From assembly GCF_904846705.1 (NCBI RefSeq), contig NZ_CAJHBS010000005.1, forward strand, positions 108,133 to 172,132: a stretch of 64,000 bases of DNA. Reading direction: 5' to 3'. The notes under the pieces are model-generated. The model saw only the letters and a list, made by a program, of their open reading frames with translations, searched no databases and was not told the DNA's origin. Position 1 is the stretch's first letter, and each line of letters starts with the position of its first letter. Positions 17,835 through 27,115 of the stretch are shown here, piece by piece. The translations under genes were made by a program, and so were the position numbers. This stretch comes from Psychrobacter sp. Pi2-52. Lineage in GTDB: Bacteria > Pseudomonadota > Gammaproteobacteria > Pseudomonadales > Moraxellaceae.

Positions 17835-18455
17835 TTATTTCTTTTCAGCGCGGGCTTTATCAACTAGATAGTCAACAACTTTAGGCACTTTAGCGTCTTC
17901 ACCCGTTACCACGTATTTGCCTTGTACGACCACGGCTGGTACGCCAGAAAGCTGATAACGTTTAGCGCCTTCTTGTGAGCGACCAATTTTTGTACCAACA
18001 GCGAATGAGTTATATAGGCTGTTAAATTTCTTTTCATTCACGCCTTTTGATGCATACCATTTGCTCAATGATGATTGATCAAACAGTTTTTTACCATCTT
18101 TATGGATAGCATCAAATAATGCAGAATGAGTTTTGTCTTCGAACCCTAAAAGCTGAGCCGCATAAAAACCGCGTGCATTGGCTTCCCAAACAGGGTTAAG
18201 TGCCGCTGGTGTTTTGAAGAATACGACATCTTTGTCTTTAGTCTTTGCCCATTTTTCCATATGTGGATCAAGCACATTACAATGTGGGCAACCATACCAA
18301 AAGAATTCACGAACAATGATAGCATCACCGCTGATTTTCTCTGGGTTGTCTAGCACACGGTAATCTTTTCCAGCGACATAGTCTGCAGCTTGTGCGCCCA
18401 TAGAGGCAAGTCCAATGGCCATGGCTAGACCAGTCAGTGTGATGACACGTTTCAT
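17835..18455 (-). CDS. dsbA: periplasmic thiol:disulfide interchange protein DsbA
   Basis: Oxidises cysteine pairs of newly exported proteins in the periplasm. The 206-residue precursor has a signal peptide (MKRVITLTGL, hydrophobic core, cleavage after AQA at about residue 23) and a thioredoxin fold. The active site is FFWYGCPHC (Cys56 and Cys59), the CPHC dipeptide typical of DsbA, with the cis-proline loop SGVPAVVVQGKY near the C-terminus. The ATG has AAGGATA upstream on the minus strand. Monocistronic: convergent with the darP-like gene and divergent from ubiG across about 500 bases. Confidence 0.95.
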   Translation of the reverse strand: MKRVITLTGLAMAIGLASMGAQAADYVAGKDYRVLDNPEKISGDAIIVREFFWYGCPHCNVLDPHMEKWAKTKDKDVVFFKTPAALNPVWEANARGFYAAQLLGFEDKTHSALFDAIHKDGKKLFDQSSLSKWYASKGVNEKKFNSLYNSFAVGTKIGRSQEGAKRYQLSGVPAVVVQGKYVVTGEDAKVPKVVDYLVDKARAEKK

Positions 18456-18960
18456 ACTTTATCCTTGAGGTGTGGAGACTTAGAATGGGTTAAGAGGTTG
18501 GTGTCTATATGGTTGTAAAACATGTGACACTTTAAAATATATAGCTCTTAAAGCGTCTAAACCAGACAGTGTCGAGTATAATCGAACAATAGCAAAGTAT
18601 CGACTATGATAACGTAAAATGTATGTACTTGTGAATCGCATTCTTAACCGATAGTTGTAAAGCTGTTAGCTATTATTTAAGGTATATTGCTTGTTACTTT
18701 CTGAACCTACTGTTTCTCAAACGTCTGCTTTATTTCTATGTAATATTTAAGATAGTCGAAAGTATTAGGATGCGATATTGTCACGAAAATGACAAGCTCT
18801 TTTATATTGAGATACTGCCCAAAAAACAGGGTAAAGTTTAAGCCTATTCACAATCGGTGACGATGTGCTTACGACAAAACTGCTACTCTCATGCTAATAT
18901 TAAATACATAATCATGCACTGTAAACGATAATAACGATAGTGACAATCAAGGAACATACC
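18456..18960. other. intergenic region between divergent dsbA and ubiG
   Basis: About 500 AT-rich bases that should contain the divergent promoters of dsbA and ubiG. I see no convincing open frame, RNA gene or repeat. The AAGGAA ribosome site of ubiG is at its right edge (18949-18954). Confidence 0.5.
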
Positions 18961-19788
18961 ATGAGCTCAGTTTTAAATTCTTCATCAACTTCGAGTGATC
19001 AAAATAACAATAGCACTTTCAATAATACAGAATCTAACACCATCAACGTGGATCCTAGCGAAGTCGAAAAATTTAATAACTTGGCGAGTGAGTGGTGGAG
19101 CAACACAGGGGCCTTTGCAACGCTACACGAGATCAATCCATTACGTTTAAATTGGATAGAAGAAAACGTCAAACGTGGCTATCAAAATGCTGCTAATAAA
19201 ACCGCTGAGCAAGGACTTGCTGGCAAAAAAGTACTCGATGTAGGGTGCGGCGGCGGAATATTGTCAGAATCTATGGCACGCCGCGGGGCTGATGTGACAG
19301 GGATTGATTTAGGTACAGAGAACCTAAAAGCTGCTGCGTTACATGCAGAGCAAAGCCAGTTAGAGAATACGCTTCGTTATCAGCATATACCCGTTGAAGA
19401 GTTGGCAAAAACGCAGGCTGGTCAGTTTGATGTGGTGACTTGCATGGAGATGCTAGAGCACGTGCCAGATCCTAGCTCGATTGTGCAGGCTTGTTATGAG
19501 TTACTGGCTCCTGGCGGCGTCTGTGTGTTATCAACGATTAATCGCAATCCTAAGTCTTATCTGTTTGCCATCGTTGGTGCAGAGTATGTGCTGCGGTTGC
19601 TTGATCGCGGCACCCATGACTATGCCAAATTTATTACGCCAGCAGAGTTAGACAAAATGGCACTTAATTCTGGATTTGTTCGTCAGGATATTATCGGTTT
19701 GCATTATAATCCGCTGACCAAACGCTACTGGCTTGCCCAAAACGTCGATGTCAATTATATGATAGCCGTACAAAAGCCATTGGCTTGA
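18961..19788 (+). CDS. ubiG: ubiquinone biosynthesis O-methyltransferase
   Basis: SAM-dependent enzyme that performs both O-methylations of ubiquinone synthesis. The 275-residue protein has a 30-residue Ser/Asn-rich leader, then the UbiG-specific KFNNLASEWWSNTGAFATLHEINPLRL, the SAM motif VLDVGCGGG (91-99), GADVTGIDLG, and DVVTCMEMLEHVPDP. The ATG at 18961 was chosen over a GTG at 18940 because AAGGAA lies seven bases before it. First gene of a ubiG - phosphatase - SDR cluster that is also found in Pseudomonas. Confidence 0.95.
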   Translation: MSSVLNSSSTSSDQNNNSTFNNTESNTINVDPSEVEKFNNLASEWWSNTGAFATLHEINPLRLNWIEENVKRGYQNAANKTAEQGLAGKKVLDVGCGGGILSESMARRGADVTGIDLGTENLKAAALHAEQSQLENTLRYQHIPVEELAKTQAGQFDVVTCMEMLEHVPDPSSIVQACYELLAPGGVCVLSTINRNPKSYLFAIVGAEYVLRLLDRGTHDYAKFITPAELDKMALNSGFVRQDIIGLHYNPLTKRYWLAQNVDVNYMIAVQKPLA

Positions 19789-19855
19789 TGCTGCACGCAG
19801 CCATTTATGTGCCATACTTTCACTAAACACGTCATCAATCTCAAGAGCATTCACT

Positions 19856-20566
19856 ATGACCCAATTTGTAAAAGCTGTTTTATTTGACCTTGATGGGACA
19901 TTAATCGATACTGCTGCTGATTTTGTTCGTATCATTGGTAAGATGAGTCTCGAAAATGATTGGCAGGCACCGCCTGAAGCAGAAATCCGTGAGCAAGTCT
20001 CTGCGGGTGCCTCAGCTATGGTGCAATTGATGCTAAGACATAACGATCAGCTTGAAGTCAGCGAGGAAGCGTTGCTTGAGTTTCGTCAGCAGTTCTTAGA
20101 TGATTATGAAGCAGATATCTGTGTCGATAGCTGCGTGTTTCAGGCGCTTGAAGCGGTGCTGACTGAGCTTGAAGCAAAAGGTGTGCCTTGGGGTATCGTT
20201 ACCAACAAGCCACGTTATTTAGCCGAAAAGCTATTAAGTGAGATGCAACTGGATCAACGCTGTGCGGTTTTGGTCTGTCCAGATGATGTATCACGTACCA
20301 AACCAGACCCAGAGCCAATGTATATGGCGCTAGAAAAACTCGGCATCCCTCGAGGCGCGGCAGGCTGCGTGCTCTATGTCGGTGACCATGTACGTGACAT
20401 TGAAGCTGGCAACGCTGCTGGCATGCCAACGATTTTGGCCGCTTATGGATATATTCCACCTGAAGATCAAAAGTCTTTGAAAAAATGGGGTGCCGACTAT
20501 ATTACGGATACGCCTGAGCAGTTAAATAAATTACTGCTATCGTCTGGTAAGTTTGAGTATTTATAG
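19856..20566 (+). CDS. mupP: HAD-family phosphatase, likely MupP (N-acetylmuramic acid 6-phosphate phosphatase) or Gph
   Basis: A 236-residue HAD hydrolase with motif I FDLDGTLIDT (nucleophile Asp11, Asp13), motif II in GIVTNKP, motif III lysine in SRTKPDP, and motif IV VGDHVRDIEAG. Such proteins are commonly labelled phosphoglycolate phosphatase. The order ubiG, this gene, then a YciK-like SDR is the same as around mupP in Pseudomonas, where the enzyme dephosphorylates MurNAc 6-phosphate for peptidoglycan recycling towards UDP-MurNAc. The MupP assignment is therefore synteny-based inference; the HAD phosphatase assignment is firm. Confidence 0.75.
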   Translation: MTQFVKAVLFDLDGTLIDTAADFVRIIGKMSLENDWQAPPEAEIREQVSAGASAMVQLMLRHNDQLEVSEEALLEFRQQFLDDYEADICVDSCVFQALEAVLTELEAKGVPWGIVTNKPRYLAEKLLSEMQLDQRCAVLVCPDDVSRTKPDPEPMYMALEKLGIPRGAAGCVLYVGDHVRDIEAGNAAGMPTILAAYGYIPPEDQKSLKKWGADYITDTPEQLNKLLLSSGKFEYL

Positions 20567-20641
20567 ACTGCTATATATCACCAGTTTTACAACCATAAGC
20601 ACATATCCTCAACGATTTAATGATAAGTAGTGAGCAATGCC

Positions 20642-21478
20642 ATGAGTGACAATAATAATCAACCAGTCGTTCCACAAGACAATAAAAAAACTGTTCAGAG
20701 TCCTATTCAGCCTTTGACACATGATGATATTCGTAGCTTTGTACCGTCAAGTAACTGCTTAGATGGTAAGACTATTTTGGTGACTGGAGCAGGGGATGGT
20801 ATTGGCCGTGTTGCTGCATTGACCTATGCGCGTTATGGCGCCACTGTCTTATTGTTAGGACGCACTAGTAGCAAGCTTGAATACGTCTACGATGAGATTG
20901 AAAGCCTTGGAGGTAAGCAGCCTGCTATGTTGCCGATGAATTTAGAAGGGGCAACTTACGCTGAAATGCAGCAGCTTGAAGGGCTAATCAATAAAGAGGT
21001 CGGCCAGTTAGATGGTATATTGCATAATGCTGGTGTATTAGGACAATTGACGCCGCTTGAGATGTATGACGTTGATACTTTCGCCCAAGTGATGAAAGTC
21101 AATTTCACAGCGACTTTTATGCTGACTCAAGCGCTATTGCCGTTATTAAAAGATGCTGATCATGGCTCGATCGTCTTTACCTCTAGCACTGTAGGTACAC
21201 ATCCTCGCGCATTTTGGGGTGCTTATGCACTCTCTAAACAAGCAGTAGAAGGTATGAGTGATATCTTTACTCAAGAGACGAAGAACACAACCAATTTGCG
21301 TTTTAACTGCATTAATCCAGGTGGTACTCGTACCAATATGCGTGCGCATGCGTATCCAGGTGAAAACCCTATGAGCTTGAAAACACCTGAAGATATCATG
21401 GCAGGCTACGTTTGTCTGATGAGTGATGAGAGCATTGGCGTACGTGGTCAAGTCATTGAGCTACAACCAAAAGACTAG
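20642..21478 (+). CDS. YciK-like short-chain dehydrogenase/reductase
   Basis: Classical SDR of about 278 residues. The cofactor motif is GAGDGIGR, the structural motif HNAGVLG, and the catalytic set is Ser (FTSSTVG) with YALSK. The GRTSSKLEYVYDEI and INPGGTRTNMRAHAYPGENP segments match YciK proteins, whose substrate is not established. A 30-residue Gln/Pro-rich leader precedes the fold. The start could also be a GTG at 20630; neither has a strong ribosome site. It is cotranscribed with the MupP-like gene by orientation and spacing (75 bases). Confidence 0.85.
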   Translation: MSDNNNQPVVPQDNKKTVQSPIQPLTHDDIRSFVPSSNCLDGKTILVTGAGDGIGRVAALTYARYGATVLLLGRTSSKLEYVYDEIESLGGKQPAMLPMNLEGATYAEMQQLEGLINKEVGQLDGILHNAGVLGQLTPLEMYDVDTFAQVMKVNFTATFMLTQALLPLLKDADHGSIVFTSSTVGTHPRAFWGAYALSKQAVEGMSDIFTQETKNTTNLRFNCINPGGTRTNMRAHAYPGENPMSLKTPEDIMAGYVCLMSDESIGVRGQVIELQPKD

Positions 21479-21608
21479 TGGCCAAGTTTTAAGTTGAGTC
21501 GAAATAACTGCGTCATTCTTTATGGATGATTTTATAAACTATTGCAGGTTGCAATTAATAATAGCTAGCCCCATCTATTTGTTATTAAAGACATTTGTGT
21601 TGTCTAAT

Positions 21609-21614
21609 TATAAT
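21609..21614 (+). promoter_or_regulatory. candidate -10 element of the DksA-like gene
   Basis: A perfect TATAAT lies 24 bases before the ATG at 21638. No good -35 hexamer is seen at the expected distance, so this is a suggestion only. Confidence 0.35.
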
Positions 21615-21637
21615 GAATAAAAAAATAGGATAAGATT

Positions 21638-21904
21638 ATGGCAGGTGGCTGGTCAAGAGATGGTGCTGAGCACGAACAAATGGATGCAACTGTAAATGAT
21701 GCATTGGAACGCGCGCGACGTTCGTTACCGACAGGTGTGAGTGCTGAGCTGTGTGACGAATGTGGTAAGCCTATTCCAGAGGCAAGGCGACTAGCGGTGC
21801 CTGGTATTCAGCATTGTGTTAGCTGTCAGACGGAGCTTGAACAAGAAGCAAAAGCGGCTGAGCTGTTTAATCGTCGTGGTAGTAAAGACAGTCAATTGCG
21901 TTAA
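21638..21904 (+). CDS. DksA/TraR-type C4 zinc-finger protein (YbiI-like)
   Basis: An 88-residue protein with one four-cysteine zinc finger (CDECG at residues 39-43, CVSC at 60-63) and the family ending NRRGSKDSQLR, very like E. coli YbiI. It lacks the long coiled coil with the DxxDxA tip that lets DksA reach into the RNA polymerase secondary channel, so it is probably not a true DksA. The biochemical role of YbiI proteins is unknown. GAGGATAAG-like sequence (ATAGGATAAG) precedes the ATG. A long hairpin follows, shared with the convergent COG0523 gene. Confidence 0.88.
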   Translation: MAGGWSRDGAEHEQMDATVNDALERARRSLPTGVSAELCDECGKPIPEARRLAVPGIQHCVSCQTELEQEAKAAELFNRRGSKDSQLR

Positions 21905-21927
21905 AAATAGTTAGTTGCGTTGAAAAG

Positions 21928-21975
21928 AAAGTGCGGACATTGCTAGCTAAAATAGCAATGTCCGCACTTTCTTTG
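21928..21975. terminator. bidirectional terminator after the DksA-like gene
   Basis: An 18-base perfect stem (AAAGTGCGGACATTGCTA at 21928-21945, complement at 21953-21970) with a seven-base loop is flanked by A-rich and T-rich sequence. It separates two convergent genes. Confidence 0.9.
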
Positions 21976-21982
21976 TCTGTTT

Positions 21983-23251
21983 CTATATAACCAGTGCCAT
22001 CAGTTCGCGATCGCACTCTTCCCAATCTATCCATATTGATGACGCTTTGGCATCATTCTCAGTTTCTTCTATATCTGTATTGGCAGCATTTGTATCGACA
22101 GCATTGTCTAATCGCAAAATAATTTCCAATCGACTATCAGTCTGTGGGTCGATGGTTCTGGTGGTTAGACTACCAGGGTTAAAATTGATCTGCATCCAGC
22201 CATCAGAAGTATGTACCACGCCTTTGATACGTTGCCAATTTGGCAATGCTAACAACCAATTCTGTAAATCGTCAGCGTTTAGTATGTAGTGAGCGGGTAG
22301 TCGCCATCCAGCCAATTGAAAATCTTGCTGCTCTTCATGGTAGCGATAGGGGAGATCACTATCAGCACTGGTCTGAGGATTGGCCTGAGCCTCGCTCTCA
22401 TCGGTAGATAGACTCGATGATGACGCAGTTGCTAAAGAGTTAGCTTGAGACTGTAAACCAATCATCAATTTTTGAGGATTAGAAATACTAACTTTTCGTT
22501 GATTCGAAATGATAGAGCTGGGCTGATTCAGTTGGTCGTTTAACGTAGACGAATATGCATCTGCTACAAGTTTATTTGCTACAAACTTATCTGATGAATG
22601 GACGTCTGAGGAATCTGTTGTCTCAGGTGCAGTTAGTCCTGATGCTGTCCAAATAATTCTTACTTGTGAATTTAGCTTGGTTATCCATTCTACCAAGGCT
22701 TGTTTTTCGCTAGTATCTAATTGGGTATAACGATTGATTATCAGCACATCAGAATCACGGACATGCGCTTGAAAACCATCATGGTCACGATACTTAATCT
22801 GTTGCCACTGCTTGCCATTCAGTACGGTTATTACCGCATTCATCTGTAAGGCAGTTTGCCAATGCGGCGCACTGAGTTGTAGTATCAGCTCACGTGGATG
22901 TGCCAAACCTGTGGGCTCGATTAACAATCGCTGTGGATGATGCTCACTGAGCAGACGACTGATTGCAATCTGTAAGGGCAGCTGACTGGTGCAGCAAATA
23001 CAGCCACCACTGACTTCACGAATGGCGATATTCTTTTGCTCAAGATCGTTATCTTGGGAGCTTGCAAGGAGTGCTCCATCAATACCGATACGGCCAAACT
23101 CATTGATTAAGAGAGCCCAGCGCTCGTCATTCGGTTTCGAGGCCAGTAACTGATTGATTACGGTAGTTTTGCCAGCACCTAAAAACCCTGTCACTAATGT
23201 GCAGGGTATATTTTGAAAAATCGTAGGTTTTTTCACAGATATGCTCATCAT
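21983..23251 (-). CDS. COG0523 (CobW-type) GTPase, putative metallochaperone
   Basis: G3E-family P-loop GTPase of about 422 residues. Visible are Walker A GFLGAGKT (22-29), LINEFG (48-53), and the metal-binding CICC (84-87), which defines COG0523 proteins thought to handle zinc or other metals. The two conserved domains are separated by a low-complexity Ser/Gln-rich insert (about residues 205-310) that lengthens the protein. The C-terminal CobW_C part ends in WIDWEECDRELMALV, the usual family terminus. The start is uncertain: paired ATGs at 23251/23248 or a GTG at 23281, none with a clear ribosome site. It lies downstream of ompR on the same strand with about 65 bases between. Confidence 0.85.
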   Translation of the reverse strand: MMSISVKKPTIFQNIPCTLVTGFLGAGKTTVINQLLASKPNDERWALLINEFGRIGIDGALLASSQDNDLEQKNIAIREVSGGCICCTSQLPLQIAISRLLSEHHPQRLLIEPTGLAHPRELILQLSAPHWQTALQMNAVITVLNGKQWQQIKYRDHDGFQAHVRDSDVLIINRYTQLDTSEKQALVEWITKLNSQVRIIWTASGLTAPETTDSSDVHSSDKFVANKLVADAYSSTLNDQLNQPSSIISNQRKVSISNPQKLMIGLQSQANSLATASSSSLSTDESEAQANPQTSADSDLPYRYHEEQQDFQLAGWRLPAHYILNADDLQNWLLALPNWQRIKGVVHTSDGWMQINFNPGSLTTRTIDPQTDSRLEIILRLDNAVDTNAANTDIEETENDAKASSIWIDWEECDRELMALVI

Positions 23252-23315
23252 ATTTGCACGTGTTTGTGAATAACCAAACACGGCCTATATTAAAAGAAAT
23301 TAGATCAGCCAAAAG

Positions 23316-24074
23316 TTATTCACTCTTGATAGTTTCGACCTCAGCTTCATCAGGAACGAACACATATCCCACGCCCCAAACAGTTTGGATATAACGAGCC
23401 TGTGAAGGATTGTCTTCAATCAGACGACGCAGACGCGATACTTGCACATCGATAGAGCGCTCCATCGCACCCCACTCACGACCACGAGCAAGGTTCATCA
23501 ATTTGTCACGGGTCAACGGCTCACGTGGATGCTGAACTAAAGCCTTTAACACCGAAAACTCACCTGTCGTCAAAGTGACGACATTCCCATCACGTTTGAG
23601 CGTGCGAGTCGATAGATCTAGTGTCCATGGACCAAATTCAACCACTTCTAATTGGTGACTTGGTGCCCCTGGAAGCTCACGGTTTTGACGACGCAACACC
23701 GCTTTGATACGCGCCAATAGCTCTTTTGGGTTAAACGGTTTAGGCAGGTAATCATCTGCACCCGCTTCCAAACCTGCGATACGATCAGCATCGCCACCTT
23801 TAGCAGTCAGCATAATGATTGGAATATCCGCATTGTCTGCACGTAGGCGCTTACAGATGCTAATACCGTCTTCGCCCGGTAGCATCAAATCGAGCACGAC
23901 CAAAGAGAAAAGCTCACGTTGCATGAGTTTGTCCATTTGACTGCCATCATGAGCAGTACGAACGACAAAACCGTCGTCTTCTAGGAAGCGTTGCAACAAA
24001 GAGCGCAAACGAGCATCGTCATCGACGACTAAAATACGCTGAGTCAACGTGTCAGGGCTGTTGTTATCAGTCAT
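23316..24074 (-). CDS. ompR: OmpR-family response regulator
   Basis: Two-component transcription factor of 252 residues with very high similarity to OmpR. The receiver domain has acidic residues Asp18-Asp19, phosphoacceptor Asp62 in VVLDLMLPGEDG, and Lys112 in LPKPFNP. The C-terminal winged-helix domain has the REWGAMERSIDVQVSRLRRL recognition region and ends in TVWGVGYVFVP. A cognate EnvZ would normally follow directly; instead the next gene downstream is a COG0523 GTPase, so the sensor kinase must be elsewhere. Divergent from tex over about 380 bases. Confidence 0.92.
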   Translation of the reverse strand: MTDNNSPDTLTQRILVVDDDARLRSLLQRFLEDDGFVVRTAHDGSQMDKLMQRELFSLVVLDLMLPGEDGISICKRLRADNADIPIIMLTAKGGDADRIAGLEAGADDYLPKPFNPKELLARIKAVLRRQNRELPGAPSHQLEVVEFGPWTLDLSTRTLKRDGNVVTLTTGEFSVLKALVQHPREPLTRDKLMNLARGREWGAMERSIDVQVSRLRRLIEDNPSQARYIQTVWGVGYVFVPDEAEVETIKSE

Positions 24075-24452
24075 ACAGGCATCCTTTTATAAAAATTATT
24101 GTTATCAGAAAATACAAGTAAATAGCTATGAGCAAAAACACTGCCACTAATTATCATTATTTAATTATTGGTTACGAATAAGCACTTCATAAAATTAAAA
24201 ACTATTGTTCAATATGTCAGCACATATCAATATTTGTGTTATTGATACTTTAGTGTATAAGATTGCACCGAGAATTGCATCACCCATGATAATAAATGCT
24301 GTATGCGTTTGTTTAACAAGTCCATAGGATGTGTGATATAGAACGATTTGCGTCCTAAAAAGCGCAATAAATAACGAAAAGATAAAAAGGATTTTTATTC
24401 ATGCAGCTTTTGCTATAATGCAAAGCTACATTTCTCAACGATTGATACGTAT
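24075..24452. other. divergent promoter region between ompR and tex
   Basis: About 380 AT-rich bases separating ompR and tex. Apart from the extended -10 element for tex near 24411-24419, no gene, repeat or hairpin stands out. Confidence 0.5.
24411..24419 (+). promoter_or_regulatory. extended -10 promoter for tex
   Basis: TGCTATAAT is a perfect extended -10 element 33 bases before the tex ATG at 24453. The -35 region is a T-rich stretch without a good hexamer, which extended -10 promoters tolerate. The expected transcription start is near 24426. Confidence 0.6.
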
Positions 24453-26999
24453 ATGAGTAGCACTGATACCTTAACGTCATCTCAAACCTCGACAAATGCA
24501 CAGGTTTTAGATGCAACCACACACGCGAATATTCACGACAAGCTTGCTCGCGCGCTTGGCATTAAGACTGCTCAAGTCAATGCGTTTGTCAAACTTTATG
24601 ATGAAGGCGCGACGGTTCCTTTTATTGCGCGTTATCGCAAAGAGAAGACTCAGAATCTTGATGATGCGCAGCTGCGTGCTTTAGAGAAGTCGCTTAATTA
24701 TGAGCGTGACATGGCAACACGTCGCCTCAAAATTACTGAGTTGTTAAGCACACAGGGCAATATGACTGACGAGCTACAGACGCGCATTGATAACGCGACT
24801 TCTAAGCTTGAGCTTGAAGACATCTATCTGCCATATCGTCCGCGTCGTCGTTCACCTGCTGCCAAAGCTCGCGCCGCTGGTCTTGATACTGCTGCCCAAG
24901 CGGTCTTGACCCAAGAAATCACCCCGACGGATGCCTTGGCTGATTATCAAGTCCAGTCAAGTATCACTGATGACAGTGGTAATGAAATCGAGGTTGATTT
25001 TAGCGATATCGAAAAACAACTCGCAGGCGTACAAGCCATTATCGTCGATGAGTGGACACAAGCACTGGGCTTGTTGGATAACTTGCGCAGCGGGTTTGCG
25101 AAGACTGCCAGTATCGTATCGAGCGTTGCGAGTGAGGAAAAGCGTGAAGTCGGCGAAAAATTCAAAGACTACTTTGAACATAGCGAAAGCCTTGCCCGTC
25201 TACCTAACCATCGCCTATTAGCGATGTTACGTGGTCGTCAAGAAAATGTCTTGGGTCTAAAAATTGAAGGCGAAGACGCTCCATTTATCGAAAAGATCAT
25301 CAGTCATTTCGACGTCGATGCCAAAGCGCCAGCAGAACGCCGTGAGTTTTTGGTAGAAGCAGCCAGTAGCTTATGGAAAGACAAATGGCGTCCGCATATC
25401 GAGCATCGTTTATTGACTGAAAAGCGCCTAGCTGCAGAAGCAGATGCGATCGATGTGTTTGCTAGCAATCTACAGCATCTGCTGATGTCTGCGCCAGCAG
25501 GTCCTAAAGTGATCTTGGGCGTTGATCCTGGTATCCGTCATGGCGTAAAAATGGCCATCGTCGATGCGCAAGGTCATGTGATGTCAGATAGTGAAGAGAA
25601 ACCTGTTATTGCGACGGTGTATCCGTTTGCACCTGATAATAAGATGGATGAAGCCAAAAAAGTCATCGATGCGCTGTTGAGCACTTATAACGTTGATTTG
25701 GTCGCTATCGGTAATGGTACGGCAAGTCGCGAAACAGATGCGATGATCAAAGAGATTTTGGCTGCGAACGATGCACTCAAAGCCAAAACCGTCATTGTGA
25801 ATGAGTCAGGCGCATCGGTCTATTCTGCCAGTGAGCTTGCCAGTGATGAGCTTGCTAATCTAGATGTGTCTGTGCGCGGCGCGGTTTCTATCGCACGTCG
25901 CTTGCAAGATCCATTGTCAGAGCTCGTTAAAGTGGATCCAAAAGCCATTGGTGTGGGTCAATATCAGCATGACGTCAATCAAAACCAGCTTGCAGATAGC
26001 CTTGATAAAGTCACTCAAGACAGCGTAAACGCGGTTGGCGTTGATGTAAATACGGCGAGCCCAGCTATCTTGGCTCATATCGCTGGTCTTAACCGCAATG
26101 TGGCGCAGCAAATCGTCACTTATCGCAAAGAGCACGGTGCATTTGATAGCCGTGAAGCGCTTAAAAACGTCCCACGTCTAGGCGCTAAGACATTTGAGCA
26201 AGCAGCCGGTTTCTTGCGTATTCATAATGGTAGCAATCCATTAGATGCCACTGGTGTGCATCCAGAGAGCTATGCATTGGTCGATAGTTTACTTGCACAA
26301 GCGAGCAAGCCATTGTCAGAAGTCATCGGTAATGATGGCGTGTTAAATACTATCGATACGACTACACTGGCTGCTAATGACGATAATGTCAGCGTAAAAG
26401 CGATTATCGAAGAGCTTGCCAAACCTGCTCGCGATCCTCGTCCTGAATTTAAAACGGCCAATTTCCGTGATGACGTCAATAGTATCAAAGATTTGAGCGA
26501 AGGTATGACCTTAGAAGGCGTGGTAACGAACGTAACAGCCTTCGGTTGTTTCGTTGACGTCGGTGTGCATCAGGATGGTTTGGTACATATCTCACAGATG
26601 GCCAATGACTTTGTCGCAGATCCTATGAATCGTGTCAAACCTGGCGATATCGTTTCGGTACGGGTTATCTCTATCGATGAAAAACGTGGTCGTATCGGCT
26701 TTAGCATGAAACCTGAATCTGAAAAACCTGTCCGTACGGCTGCCAAGTCTACGACAGCTAGTACAGATGGTGAGAAAACCAGTCGTCCACGCAATAATAA
26801 CGCAAATAGTGACCGTCCAAATAATAGCCGTCCAGCTGCTGACAAACGTCCGTCTAAGCCACGTGGCAAACGTCAGGATAAAGACAACGCGAGCAATCGT
26901 AGTAAGCCAGTAAAAAATGATAAAGCTGAAGCCTCAAGTAAAATGGGTACATTCGGCGCTTTATTACAAGAAGCTGGTGTGACTAAAGCTAAGAAATAA
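24453..26999 (+). CDS. tex: transcription accessory protein Tex
   Basis: Cytoplasmic RNA-binding protein linked to transcription and stress tolerance in several bacteria. The 848 residues follow the Tex order. An N-terminal helical region contains VPFIARYRKEKTQNLDDAQLR. A YqgF/RNase H-like domain starts near residue 353 (GVDPGIRHGVKMAIVD). Helix-hairpin-helix repeats lie around 531-562 (VNTASPAILAHIAGLNRNVA), and an S1 domain at about 684-753 (GVVTNVTAFGCFVDVGVHQDGLVHIS). The C-terminal 95 residues form a basic Asn/Arg/Lys-rich disordered tail ending GALLQEAGVTKAKK. Has its own promoter and terminator. Confidence 0.95.
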   Translation: MSSTDTLTSSQTSTNAQVLDATTHANIHDKLARALGIKTAQVNAFVKLYDEGATVPFIARYRKEKTQNLDDAQLRALEKSLNYERDMATRRLKITELLSTQGNMTDELQTRIDNATSKLELEDIYLPYRPRRRSPAAKARAAGLDTAAQAVLTQEITPTDALADYQVQSSITDDSGNEIEVDFSDIEKQLAGVQAIIVDEWTQALGLLDNLRSGFAKTASIVSSVASEEKREVGEKFKDYFEHSESLARLPNHRLLAMLRGRQENVLGLKIEGEDAPFIEKIISHFDVDAKAPAERREFLVEAASSLWKDKWRPHIEHRLLTEKRLAAEADAIDVFASNLQHLLMSAPAGPKVILGVDPGIRHGVKMAIVDAQGHVMSDSEEKPVIATVYPFAPDNKMDEAKKVIDALLSTYNVDLVAIGNGTASRETDAMIKEILAANDALKAKTVIVNESGASVYSASELASDELANLDVSVRGAVSIARRLQDPLSELVKVDPKAIGVGQYQHDVNQNQLADSLDKVTQDSVNAVGVDVNTASPAILAHIAGLNRNVAQQIVTYRKEHGAFDSREALKNVPRLGAKTFEQAAGFLRIHNGSNPLDATGVHPESYALVDSLLAQASKPLSEVIGNDGVLNTIDTTTLAANDDNVSVKAIIEELAKPARDPRPEFKTANFRDDVNSIKDLSEGMTLEGVVTNVTAFGCFVDVGVHQDGLVHISQMANDFVADPMNRVKPGDIVSVRVISIDEKRGRIGFSMKPESEKPVRTAAKSTTASTDGEKTSRPRNNNANSDRPNNSRPAADKRPSKPRGKRQDKDNASNRSKPVKNDKAEASSKMGTFGALLQEAGVTKAKK

Positions 27000-27040
27000 A
27001 TACTGCTAAAAATAGCTAAAATTTATAGTTTGGTATAACA

Positions 27041-27068
27041 AAAAAGGCAGCCATATGGCTGCCTTTTT
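27041..27068 (+). terminator. rho-independent terminator after tex
   Basis: GGCAGCC / GGCTGCC with loop ATAT, preceded by AAAAA and followed by TTTTT. It may also serve the convergent gene on the minus strand. Confidence 0.9.
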
Positions 27069-27115
27069 ATATAAGTAATACGCTTACAAACTAATCAAAT
27101 AAACTAACTATCTGC

